From: JBFHRE01 sp041591895 | GTDB lineage: Bacteria > Actinomycetota > Acidimicrobiia > Spongiisociales > ZC4RG35 | Direction: 5' to 3' | Assembly: GCA_041591895.1 (NCBI GenBank) | Contig: JBFHRE010000063.1 | Coordinates: 1-14,520, forward strand | DNA length: 14,520 nucleotides | In this document: piece after piece, positions 8,100-14,343 of the stretch | Layout of the letters: every line of letters begins with the position of its first letter | How positions within the stretch are numbered: position 1 is the stretch's first letter | Notes under the pieces: model-generated | Databases searched by the model: none | What the model saw: the letters and a program-made list of their open reading frames with translations, nothing else | What the model was told of the DNA's origin: nothing | Made by a program: the position numbers and the translations under genes

Positions 8100-8109
8100 A
8101 AGATAGCGT
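8100..8109. promoter_or_regulatory. Overlapping divergent -10 boxes, pfkA and lipoprotein gene
   Basis: On the plus strand TAGCGT (8104-8109) lies 7 nt before ATG 8117 of the lipoprotein gene, the leaderless spacing. On the minus strand TATCTT (8105 down to 8100) lies 17 nt before ATG 8082 of pfkA, which leaves room for a short leader containing GGAG. The two boxes share two base pairs, so polymerase probably cannot occupy both. The minus-strand call is the weaker one. Confidence 0.4.
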
Positions 8110-8116
8110 CGTGGAG

Positions 8117-9298
8117 ATGAAGTCCCGCATCGTCGCGGCCGGTCTTGGCTTGTTGGTAGCCGCGTGCTCCCCCGGATCCCCGGAAGCTGAGCCGAGGATC
8201 GCGATCCTGACCTCGGAAGGAGTGGTGCAGGTGATCGACATCACCGGTGCAGCCTCCGAAGCACCCGTGTCGGCGGCTGTCGACGCCCGGCTCCCGATCC
8301 AGCCCACCCCCGGACCAGGCGGACGGCTGATCTGGGTCGATCAAGCCGCTGCCACTCCCACCGTGGCGCTCTTTTCCGACGGCGCCACCATCTCGGTCGG
8401 GACCCCGTTTCCGCCGTTCTACTTCTCGTGGTCGCCCGATGGGAACAAGGTGGCGATGCTCGGCAACGGGACCGACGGTGTCACCGGCGCCATCTACGAG
8501 CTGGCCACGGAACAGTTCGTGGATCTGGGGTCCGCGACACCGTTCTTCTTCGACTGGGCACCGGACGGGAGCAGTCTCATCGCTCATCTGGAAGGGGTAG
8601 AGACCCACGTGATCGATGTTGCTACCGGACAGCGCTCACTCGCCTTGAGCGACAGCCAGGGCTTCGCCGCCCCGCAGTACCTCCCGGACGGCCGCGTGAT
8701 CACGGTCCGGGCAACCACCGGCTCGACCGCGGCCGTGATGCTCGGTCATCGTTTCGATGTTCAACTGGCCCAGGCAGAAGCAAACGAACTCATCGTGACC
8801 GACCTCGACGAGGGCACAACACGGGTTCTGACCCGGGTCTCGGAACGCACCGCGTTCGCAGCCGCCGGCGACCGGGTGGCTTTCGTGACCGGTGCCGCCG
8901 ACGGCGCCCTGTTGCTCGGAGGCCTTGAACTGGTCGATCTGGAGGGATCCGGTCGGACGCCGATCACTGAAGATGAGGTTCTCTCGTTCGAGTGGAGCCC
9001 GGACGGATCATCGCTCCTCTACTTCACCCTGGACCGTGAGAACGCCACGGTGACCCCCAACGTCTGGGATGGAAGCACCAGCACCTCCTACGAGGCGCAC
9101 CGGCCCACCGAGCTCGTTGCCTCCCAGTATCTGCCATTCGCCGACCAGTACGCTCGGTCTCAGACGGGTTGGTCGGCCGACGGGTCGGCGTTCACCTACG
9201 CCGAGAGAACCGAGGACGGCTCGATGATCGTGATTCAGGTCCTGGATGGAGATGCCGCCCGACCGGTCGCGGGCCTGATGTCGGTGTGGATGCGATGA
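8117..9298 (+). CDS. Beta-propeller (PD40/TolB-like) lipoprotein
   Basis: A 393-aa exported lipoprotein. Residues 1-17 are a short signal peptide with lipobox LVAAC, so Cys17 would be lipidated after cleavage. The rest consists of beta-strand repeats marked by the WSPDG-type signature: WSPDG (105-109), WAPDG (147-151), YLPDG (188-192), WSPDG (293-297) and WSADG (352-356). This is the PD40 repeat of TolB-like propellers, which usually act as binding scaffolds rather than enzymes. No catalytic motif is seen. ATG 8117 is chosen because it begins the signal peptide and follows TAGCGT by 7 nt; GTG 8111 is possible. It precedes thiamine pyrophosphokinase by 73 bp, with a dyad between them. The specific role is unknown. 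Confidence 0.85.
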   Translation: MKSRIVAAGLGLLVAACSPGSPEAEPRIAILTSEGVVQVIDITGAASEAPVSAAVDARLPIQPTPGPGGRLIWVDQAAATPTVALFSDGATISVGTPFPPFYFSWSPDGNKVAMLGNGTDGVTGAIYELATEQFVDLGSATPFFFDWAPDGSSLIAHLEGVETHVIDVATGQRSLALSDSQGFAAPQYLPDGRVITVRATTGSTAAVMLGHRFDVQLAQAEANELIVTDLDEGTTRVLTRVSERTAFAAAGDRVAFVTGAADGALLLGGLELVDLEGSGRTPITEDEVLSFEWSPDGSSLLYFTLDRENATVTPNVWDGSTSTSYEAHRPTELVASQYLPFADQYARSQTGWSADGSAFTYAERTEDGSMIVIQVLDGDAARPVAGLMSVWMR

Positions 9299-9310
9299 AT
9301 CCGGGCTCTG

Positions 9311-9342
9311 GCGCGTTCTTACGCGTGGGAACGCGCGTAAGA
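9311..9342. repeat. Two overlapping inverted repeats upstream of thiamine pyrophosphokinase
   Basis: GCGCGTTC (9311-9318) pairs with GAACGCGC (9329-9336) across 10 nt. TCTTACGCG (9317-9325) pairs with CGCGTAAGA (9334-9342) across 8 nt. The arms overlap, so the two hairpins exclude each other. No T-run follows, which argues against a simple terminator. A TATTGT -10-like box (9346-9351) lies just downstream, placing the dyad where an operator would sit. Confidence 0.55.
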
Positions 9343-9345
9343 CGA

Positions 9346-9351
9346 TATTGT
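9346..9351 (+). promoter_or_regulatory. Possible -10 box for thiamine pyrophosphokinase
   Basis: TATTGT fits TANNNT and is 20 nt before TTG 9372, leaving room for a leader that contains AGGAGG. No clear -35 is seen; the expected place falls inside the dyad at 9311-9342. Confidence 0.3.
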
Positions 9352-9359
9352 CATTCATC

Positions 9360-9365
9360 AGGAGG
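9360..9365 (+). promoter_or_regulatory. Ribosome binding site selecting a TTG start
   Basis: AGGAGG lies 6 nt before TTG 9372. An earlier in-frame TTG at 9348 would place this site inside the gene, so 9372 is the better start. Confidence 0.7.
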
Positions 9366-9371
9366 CGGAGG

Positions 9372-10013
9372 TTGAGCAGGTCGGCGGTCATCGTCCTCGG
9401 TGGAGACCCTGTTCCCGTCGGCGCCAAACAGGAAATACCCGATGATTCCTGGGTCGTGGCCGCCGACTCGGGCCTGGATCATGCGCTGGCGATCGGTCTC
9501 AAGGTGGAGCTCATCGTCGGCGATCTCGATTCGGCCTCGCCGGCGGCCCTGGAGTCCGCCTCCACAGTCCCCCGTCAAGTCTTTCCCGTCGACAAGGACG
9601 CGACGGATTTCGAGCTCGCACTCGAGACGGTCTTGCGGGACGACGATGTCGACCGGATCATCGTGGTGGGTGGACACGGCGGACGGCTCGATCACCTCCT
9701 CGGCAACGTCGGATTGCTGACGAGTCCCCGGCTGTCGTCGTACGACCTCGAATGGGTGGCCGGACACACGCGGGTGACCGTGATTCACCATTCCGCCCGG
9801 GTTCACGGCAAGGCAGGAGACGTCGTGAGCCTGGTGCCGCTCACGGATCGGGTGCACGACGTGACCACGTCGGGCCTCCGGTGGGCGCTCTCCGGTGCGG
9901 AGCTGGTCCGCTGGTCGACTCTGCCATTGAGCAACGAGCTCACTGCGCCGGTGGCATCGATTCGGGTCGGCGACGGCGTCCTGGCCGCGATTCAGCCGGC
10001 AGCCTGGGCGTGA
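9372..10013 (+). CDS. thiN: Thiamine pyrophosphokinase
   Basis: Transfers pyrophosphate from ATP to thiamine to make thiamine diphosphate in the cytoplasm; 213 aa, normal for the bacterial enzyme. Motifs are ADSGLDHA (31-38), VGDLDSAS (49-56), DKDATDFELAL (74-84) and GGHGGRLDHLLGN (100-112), which carry the acidic Mg2+/ATP-binding residues of the catalytic domain. The C-terminal thiamine-binding beta domain includes LSNEL (186-190), a conserved family element. The start is TTG, chosen because of the AGGAGG 6 nt upstream. I see no other thiamine gene and no TPP riboswitch in the upstream gap. The last 22 nt overlap the end of the convergent dehydrogenase gene. Confidence 0.92.
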   Translation: MSRSAVIVLGGDPVPVGAKQEIPDDSWVVAADSGLDHALAIGLKVELIVGDLDSASPAALESASTVPRQVFPVDKDATDFELALETVLRDDDVDRIIVVGGHGGRLDHLLGNVGLLTSPRLSSYDLEWVAGHTRVTVIHHSARVHGKAGDVVSLVPLTDRVHDVTTSGLRWALSGAELVRWSTLPLSNELTAPVASIRVGDGVLAAIQPAAWA

Positions 10014-10963
10014 ACCAGCTCCGCCCGCATTTCCCGCCCCTCGAGACCTGCCACCAGATTGTCCACGGCCAGGAGGGCCATCCTGATTCTGGTCTGCACC
10101 GACGCGCTTCCAATGTGGGGAACGATCAGGCAATTCGCCAAGCCCACCAGTGGGTGATCCTGCGGGATGGGCTCCGGATCGGTCACATCGAGAGCTGCGG
10201 CTCCGAGTGGCCCGTCGATCAGCACCTCCGTCAGTGCGTCGTGGTCGACCAGACCACCCCGAGCGACGTTGACCAGGATTGCTCCACGCTTCATCGAACG
10301 GAGGGCGTTCGAGTCGAACATGCCCCGAGTCTCGCCGTCGAGTGAGGCGGAGATCACGACGTGGTCGGCCTCGGTGAGGAGCCGGTCGAACTCCCGGTAG
10401 GCGATGCCGAGATCGATCTCGGCAGCAGGTTTGCGGTGGCGGCTGTGATAGAGCAGACGCATCGAAAAGCCTGATGCCCTCCTGGCGATCGCCTGCCCGA
10501 TCCGGCCGAGCCCGACGATTCCGAGCGTCGTGCCGTACAGATCCCCACCGAGCAGGAATTCGGGGTCCCATTCCCCCCAGCGGCCGTCGATCACGGCATC
10601 CCTGCCTTCTGGGATGCGGCGAACGGCGGCAGCCAGAAGTGCGAAGGCGGTATCCGCGGTGGTCTCCGTCAGCACGTCTGGCGTATGGCCCACCCGGATT
10701 CCTCGACGTAGGCACTCCCCGACGTCGATGTTGTCGACCCCGACGGCCATCTGCGACACGACCCGGAGCGCGGGTGCTGCGTCGAGGAGTTCGCCGTCGA
10801 TCGGGTCGGTAAGCATACAGAGCAGCCCTTCGCAGTCCGATACCACTGTGATGAGTTCATCGCGCGTCAGAGGGCGATCGGCCGGTGACACCCACGGATT
10901 CCGATCGGTGAGCGCCCCGGGAATGCCACCCGGGAGCCGCCGGGTTACGACGATTGATGCCAT
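9992..10963 (-). CDS. D-isomer-specific 2-hydroxyacid dehydrogenase (glyoxylate/hydroxypyruvate reductase-like)
   Basis: NAD(P)-dependent reduction of a 2-oxoacid to the D-2-hydroxyacid; 323 aa, typical length. VSQMAVGVDNID (69-80) is the substrate-side loop, and TPDVLTETTADTAFALL (94-110) is strongly reminiscent of glyoxylate reductases. The Rossmann motif is GLGRIGQAIA (151-160). The catalytic triad is Arg235 (NVARGGLVD), Glu264 (DPEPIP) and His283 (PHIGSAS). After the second Rossmann strand the sequence is HSRHRKP, basic rather than acidic, which favours NADPH over NADH. ATG 10963 follows TACCCT by 6 nt and starts the first beta strand; the open frame runs much further upstream, antisense to the L,D-transpeptidase gene. 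The exact substrate (glyoxylate, hydroxypyruvate or another) is not settled. Confidence 0.9.
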   Translation of the reverse strand: MASIVVTRRLPGGIPGALTDRNPWVSPADRPLTRDELITVVSDCEGLLCMLTDPIDGELLDAAPALRVVSQMAVGVDNIDVGECLRRGIRVGHTPDVLTETTADTAFALLAAAVRRIPEGRDAVIDGRWGEWDPEFLLGGDLYGTTLGIVGLGRIGQAIARRASGFSMRLLYHSRHRKPAAEIDLGIAYREFDRLLTEADHVVISASLDGETRGMFDSNALRSMKRGAILVNVARGGLVDHDALTEVLIDGPLGAAALDVTDPEPIPQDHPLVGLANCLIVPHIGSASVQTRIRMALLAVDNLVAGLEGREMRAELVHAQAAG

Positions 10964-10969
10964 GCCGGA

Positions 10970-10975
10970 AGGGTA
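10970..10975 (-). promoter_or_regulatory. -10 box of the hydroxyacid dehydrogenase gene, leaderless type
   Basis: TACCCT on the minus strand, then 6 nt, then ATG 10963. There is no Shine-Dalgarno sequence. It lies within a 31-bp divergent gap that also holds the promoter of the L,D-transpeptidase gene. Confidence 0.5.
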
Positions 10976-10981
10976 CGGGAC

Positions 10982-10987
10982 TAGGTT
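10982..10987 (+). promoter_or_regulatory. -10 box of the L,D-transpeptidase gene, leaderless type
   Basis: TAGGTT on the plus strand, then 7 nt, then GTG 10995. This spacing is the main reason for choosing the GTG as the start. No Shine-Dalgarno sequence precedes it. Confidence 0.5.
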
Positions 10988-10994
10988 CAGCAAG

Positions 10995-11810
10995 GTGCGT
11001 CGCACCTCCCCCAACCGCGGACGATCGTTCCTCACGTGTGTCGTGATGGCCTCGAGTTCGCTGCTGACGGCCTGCGCGACGACGGTCGCCCCCACCACGG
11101 TCCCCGCCACCACAGCCGCACCTGCGCCCGATGTGAAGGACGCCGACACGTCGGTTGTGACCACGGCCGTTCCGACCACCACGACCGAGGCGGACCTGGT
11201 GCTGCCCGAAGGCTGGTCATGGGCCGCGGTGACGAATGAGGACCTGGAGGTGTTCGCCGAGCCTGTGGCATCCGAACCGTTCACGGTGCTCTCCGGCGCG
11301 ACTCACCTGGGCTCACCAAGGGTGGTGCACCTGATCGGAACCGAAGAGAACGAAATGCTCCCCGTGATGGTCCCCGCCCGACCGAACGGGACCACGGGCT
11401 GGGTGCGGAGTGAGGACGTGGTGCTGTTCCCGGTTGAGCGCTCTGTCGCCATCGACCTGTCCGACCGCACCCTCGTCGTCTACAAGGGCACCGAGCCAGA
11501 ATTGACGACCAGGGTGGCGATCGGGAGATCGGCCAACCCGACCCCGACCGGTCAGTACTTCATCACAGACTCGGTGATTCTCTCCAACCCGGGGGGTCCC
11601 TGGGGCCCACATGCGTTCGGACTCTCGGCCTTCTCGGACACGATCACGGAATTCAACGGAAGCGACGCCGTGGTCGGTATTCACGGCACCAACGCCCCGA
11701 AGTCGATCGGGTCGGCCGCGAGCCTCGGCTGCATCAGGGTCCCCAACGACGTCGTCCAACAGCTCGCCACGATGTTGTCGGCCGGGATCCCGGTGACGAT
11801 CAGCGCCTGA
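10995..11810 (+). CDS. L,D-transpeptidase (YkuD domain) lipoprotein
   Basis: Forms 3-3 cross-links in peptidoglycan, or attaches proteins to it, outside the membrane; 271 aa. A signal peptide ends in lipobox LLTAC, making Cys27 the lipidation site. A Thr/Pro/Ala-rich linker (about 28-66) spans away from the membrane. A small SH3-like region lies at about 72-145, ending GWVRSEDVV. The YkuD catalytic domain (about 149-271) contains ATGs-like PTPTGQYFI (182-190), His230 in GIHGTN and the nucleophile Cys246 in SLGCIRV with Arg248. GTG 10995 is chosen from its leaderless promoter and complete signal peptide; the frame remains open upstream to 10530 in antisense to the dehydrogenase. The stop abuts the stop of the EAL-HDOD gene with no space. 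Confidence 0.92.
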   Translation: MRRTSPNRGRSFLTCVVMASSSLLTACATTVAPTTVPATTAAPAPDVKDADTSVVTTAVPTTTTEADLVLPEGWSWAAVTNEDLEVFAEPVASEPFTVLSGATHLGSPRVVHLIGTEENEMLPVMVPARPNGTTGWVRSEDVVLFPVERSVAIDLSDRTLVVYKGTEPELTTRVAIGRSANPTPTGQYFITDSVILSNPGGPWGPHAFGLSAFSDTITEFNGSDAVVGIHGTNAPKSIGSAASLGCIRVPNDVVQQLATMLSAGIPVTISA

Positions 11811-11816
11811 TCAGGC
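11805..11816. repeat. 12-bp perfect palindrome across two abutting stop codons
   Basis: GCCTGATCAGGC contains the TGA of the L,D-transpeptidase gene (11808-11810) and, on the other strand, the TGA of the EAL-HDOD gene (11811-11813). It is too short and lacks a T-run, so it is not a convincing terminator. Confidence 0.7.
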
Positions 11817-13022
11817 CGCGGTGGCGCTCATCAATGAGCTCGACCATTCGAGGGCCGACAGGTAGCACTCGGAAACCCTGGAGGCGGCGACACCCAACTG
11901 TTGCATGCCGTCCAGCTGGTCCCAACTGGCCCTCTCATAGGCAACAGCGACGTCGAGCAGCTCGCCGTGGATCCCACGATGGTCCACCAGCGCCTCGAGC
12001 AGCATCGCGTCGAGAGGCAGCCGTTTCACGGCCTCCCAGATCGGCAGATCCGTGAATACGTCGAGGAGCGAGAACGCGCCGACGGTGAATGAGGAGGCCG
12101 GATCTTCGCCCACCTCCCGCGCCAGCATCTCACAGAATCGGGCCCGGGTGAGCGCCATGGCCACGACCTCGGATGGCCGGTCGCCGTACGCGGACAGAGC
12201 CAGAACCGACGCCAGCTCGGCCACCTTCTTGGTGCCGAGAAGCACGACGGCCTCACGAATCGAGACCACTGGTCGGGACAGGCCGATCGCGGCCGAGTCG
12301 AGCACGCGGAGCAGCTGGTAGGCAAGACTCGGGTGACCCTCGACCGCAGCCGCCACTCGGTCGATCGACTCGCCAGCCGAGTGGATCTGCGCAATGAGGG
12401 CGAGCAGTCGGCCCTTGCCTTCGTCGAGTCGGCGGCCGGCCACGAGGCGGGGCCGAGCGAAGAAGTAGCCCTGAAACATCTCGAAGCCCATTCCGGCCAG
12501 ACGGCGGAAATCTTCTTCGGTCTCGACCTTCTCGGCCAGCGGGGTGGAACCCAGCTGTTTGATCACATTCACCGTGCGATACAGCTCGGGGCCGGTGACG
12601 ACCTGGACATCCACCTTGACGATGTCGGCGTGCGCAATCATGGCGTTGCGCCCGGAGTCGATGACGAAGTCGTCCACGGCAACGGGATATCCAAGGGCCC
12701 GGAGGCGGTCCATGGCGAGGATCACCTCGGGGTCGGCCGGAATCCCCTCGAGGATCTCGACTCCGACTCGACGGGGCGGAAACGGTGTGACCGCACCCTC
12801 GAGAAGGAGGTTGCGGGTCATGTTCACGTAGCCGGGCAACCCCCGGAGCGGATCGACCCGGTCCACATCCGCGAAGATCCCGGCCAGGACGTGGGCGGTG
12901 GCCGCGTCGGGGTCCTCATCGGGTCCCTTCCCGGGACCGGATCGGTAGAGCAGTTCGTAGGCCCGGACCCGTTGCGACAGGTCAAGGATCGGTTGTCTGG
13001 CGATGAGCGTGTCGACTATCAC
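11811..13022 (-). CDS. EAL-HDOD signalling protein (YuxH-like)
   Basis: A cytoplasmic regulatory protein, 403 aa, the usual size for YuxH-type proteins. Residues 1-200 form an EAL (c-di-GMP phosphodiesterase) domain: YELLYR (22-27) replaces EALxR, followed by VNMTR with Asn67, VEILE with Glu89, AVDDF with Asp117/Asp118, KVD with Lys136, EKVE with Glu164/Glu167 and QGYFFARP (184-191). Residues about 205-395 form an HDOD domain with LLRVLDSAAIGL (237-248) and SIREAVVLLGTKKV (254-267). Most metal- and base-contacting residues remain, but the DDFG loop is DDFV, so catalysis is uncertain. The start is GTG 13022, with AGAGG 8 nt upstream. It stands alone; no diguanylate cyclase or flagellar gene is nearby. 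Confidence 0.9.
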   Translation of the reverse strand: MIVDTLIARQPILDLSQRVRAYELLYRSGPGKGPDEDPDAATAHVLAGIFADVDRVDPLRGLPGYVNMTRNLLLEGAVTPFPPRRVGVEILEGIPADPEVILAMDRLRALGYPVAVDDFVIDSGRNAMIAHADIVKVDVQVVTGPELYRTVNVIKQLGSTPLAEKVETEEDFRRLAGMGFEMFQGYFFARPRLVAGRRLDEGKGRLLALIAQIHSAGESIDRVAAAVEGHPSLAYQLLRVLDSAAIGLSRPVVSIREAVVLLGTKKVAELASVLALSAYGDRPSEVVAMALTRARFCEMLAREVGEDPASSFTVGAFSLLDVFTDLPIWEAVKRLPLDAMLLEALVDHRGIHGELLDVAVAYERASWDQLDGMQQLGVAASRVSECYLSALEWSSSLMSATAA

Positions 13023-13112
13023 GGATTAGACCTCTGTGCGTCTTCCAGTCGGCACCAGCGGGGAGAGATAAAGGGTCGGGCGGCCACACCCGCCGGACCT
13101 CTTTCGAGCCGG

Positions 13113-13535
13113 TTAGGCCGCCACTGCGCGTCTGGCCGGAGCCACGATCACCGGACGACCGGTGTACGCCGCGAGACGCTCGACGATCCTGTCCTTGGCC
13201 AGGGTGGCGGGAACGGCAATCGCCGTCGTATCGGGCGGCATGTGCTTCACGACGTCGCTCCCCAGCACGCCGTAGTGGACGGCGATGCTCGGATCGCCAC
13301 CTATCGCCTGACGGTACCGCTCCAGAAACTGATCCAGCGCCAGTGTTTCTGCCTGACCACTCCCGATGTCCTCCGAAGCGGCGAAGTCCTGGATGTCTTG
13401 CTCCACCCGCGGGGTGATGACCAGCGCCACGGTGACGGAACCGCCTCGGGCGATCGTTTGACGGGCTATGTCCAGGGTGGAGTCGCCGCCCGGGGCGGGC
13501 TCGATGATCGTGAACAGGTGTTCGCTCGTTGACAT
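13113..13535 (-). CDS. Small USP-like alpha/beta protein, function unknown
   Basis: A 140-aa soluble protein with alternating strands and helices resembling the universal stress protein fold: FTIIEPAPGGDSTLDIAR at the N-terminus, GSVTVALVITPR (32-43), TAIAVPATLAKDRIVERL (104-121) and RPVIVAPARR (127-136) at the C-terminal strand. It lacks the GxxGxxG ATP-binding motif of ATP-binding USPs, so the family call is tentative. ATG 13535 has GAGGAAG just upstream; the frame runs on to 13595 into the TetR gene. It begins 37 bp after the TetR stop on the same strand and is probably co-transcribed with it, which suggests control by that repressor. No cysteine, membrane segment or signal peptide is seen. 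Confidence 0.7.
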   Translation of the reverse strand: MSTSEHLFTIIEPAPGGDSTLDIARQTIARGGSVTVALVITPRVEQDIQDFAASEDIGSGQAETLALDQFLERYRQAIGGDPSIAVHYGVLGSDVVKHMPPDTTAIAVPATLAKDRIVERLAAYTGRPVIVAPARRAVAA

Positions 13536-13572
13536 GATTTCTTCCTCGTGTTTCAGGAGACGTTGGTCGACG

Positions 13573-14214
13573 TCACGTTTCGGTGGTCTTGGCAAGGGAT
13601 GCCGGCGGGGCCTCTTGGACGCTGTCGTCGGTCCACGGAAGAGCCACGACCTGTTCCCATAGGTACTCGTCGTCCACCGCTGCCCCCGTCAACAGGAGGC
13701 GGTAGTAGATCGGACCGAGCAGGACATCGAGGTGTCGCTCGATCTCCCGCGGGGTGGCGGCGTCGCCGACGATCTCGCGAACCAGGCCGGCCGCGATCCC
13801 TCGCCGCCGTTCCCAGAAGGCTGTGAAATGACTCGCCAGAGCCGGGTTGCGGGCTGCCTCGCCCACCATTCCGGCGAGAAGCGGCCCGAAGTCGGTTTTG
13901 CAATAGAGGCGCACGATGTCTTTGACGAACATGAACAGGTTGAGACGGGGATCCGGGTCGATGGGCGAGGGCCGCACCGCCTCGCGTGCCAGGGTGTCGA
14001 CGAGGTCGAGCGCAAGCTGCTCCTTGGTCGACCAGCGGCGGTACAGGGTGTCTTTTCCGACTCCGGCCCGCTTGGCGATCGCCTCCATCGTGGCGCCGGT
14101 GTAACCGCTGGTCGCCATGACGGCTCGCGCCGCCCCGAGGATCACCCGATCCCGGCTGGGATCACGGGGCCGCCCGCGAGGGATGGTGGCGGTTCGCATG
14201 CTCTCGATCTGCAT
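13573..14214 (-). CDS. TetR/AcrR-family transcriptional regulator
   Basis: A one-component repressor of 213 aa. The N-terminal helix-turn-helix spans about residues 22-66 (GATMEAIAKRAGVGKDTLYR followed by RWSTKEQL). The C-terminal ligand/dimer domain has the pattern GEAARNPALASHF (118-130) and LLGPIYYRLLLTG (165-177), as in the TetR_C_11-type group common in actinobacteria. ATG 14214 is chosen because TATATT lies 6 nt upstream; ATG 14199 is the alternative. A 28-bp near-palindrome covers that -10 box, pointing to autorepression. Downstream it leads into the USP-like gene. The ligand is unknown, and there is no divergent gene within the window. Confidence 0.92.
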   Translation of the reverse strand: MQIESMRTATIPRGRPRDPSRDRVILGAARAVMATSGYTGATMEAIAKRAGVGKDTLYRRWSTKEQLALDLVDTLAREAVRPSPIDPDPRLNLFMFVKDIVRLYCKTDFGPLLAGMVGEAARNPALASHFTAFWERRRGIAAGLVREIVGDAATPREIERHLDVLLGPIYYRLLLTGAAVDDEYLWEQVVALPWTDDSVQEAPPASLAKTTET

Positions 14215-14220
14215 CTCGCC

Positions 14221-14226
14221 AATATA
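14221..14226 (-). promoter_or_regulatory. -10 box of the TetR gene, leaderless type
   Basis: TATATT on the minus strand, 6 nt before ATG 14214. It lies at the edge of the palindromic operator. Confidence 0.55.
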
Positions 14227-14249
14227 CCATACGGTATCGTTTGGTATAT
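14222..14249. promoter_or_regulatory. Probable TetR operator, 28-bp near-palindrome
   Basis: Arms ATATACCA (14222-14229) and TGGTATAT (14242-14249) are perfect complements across 12 nt. Inside, ACG (14231-14233) pairs with CGT (14238-14240). In all, 12 of 14 base pairs of the dyad match. It overlaps the -10 box at 14221-14226, so a bound TetR dimer or pair of dimers would block initiation. Confidence 0.75.
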
Positions 14250-14274
14250 AACTCGAGCCAGCAAGCCGCCAGTC

Positions 14275-14302
14275 TCGAGTCCCGAGTCGCGAGTCGCGAG
14301 AC
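14275..14302. repeat. Four tandem NCGAGTC heptamers
   Basis: TCGAGTC, CCGAGTC, GCGAGTC and GCGAGAC follow each other without gaps. The outermost GTCTCG (14272-14277) and CGAGAC (14297-14302) are also complementary, so the block could fold. It is non-coding on the evidence available. Confidence 0.6.
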
Positions 14303-14343
14303 ACCGGCCAACAGTTCGGCACCGACCACCGGAGTGGTCAAGA

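Noticed and set aside
7445..8608. Minus-strand open frame across pfkA and the lipoprotein gene
   Set aside because: Arg/Gly/His-rich composition typical of a shadow frame; pfkA motifs lie in a different frame of the same strand.
9299..9371. TPP riboswitch before thiamine pyrophosphokinase
   Set aside because: The region is only 73 nt and I do not see the conserved CUGAGA and ACCUGAUC-type elements. The dyads there do not match the riboswitch fold.
13079..13094. Terminator after the USP-like gene
   Set aside because: The stem GGCGG/CCGCC is only 5 bp with a 6-nt loop and no proper T-run; such matches are common by chance at this GC content.
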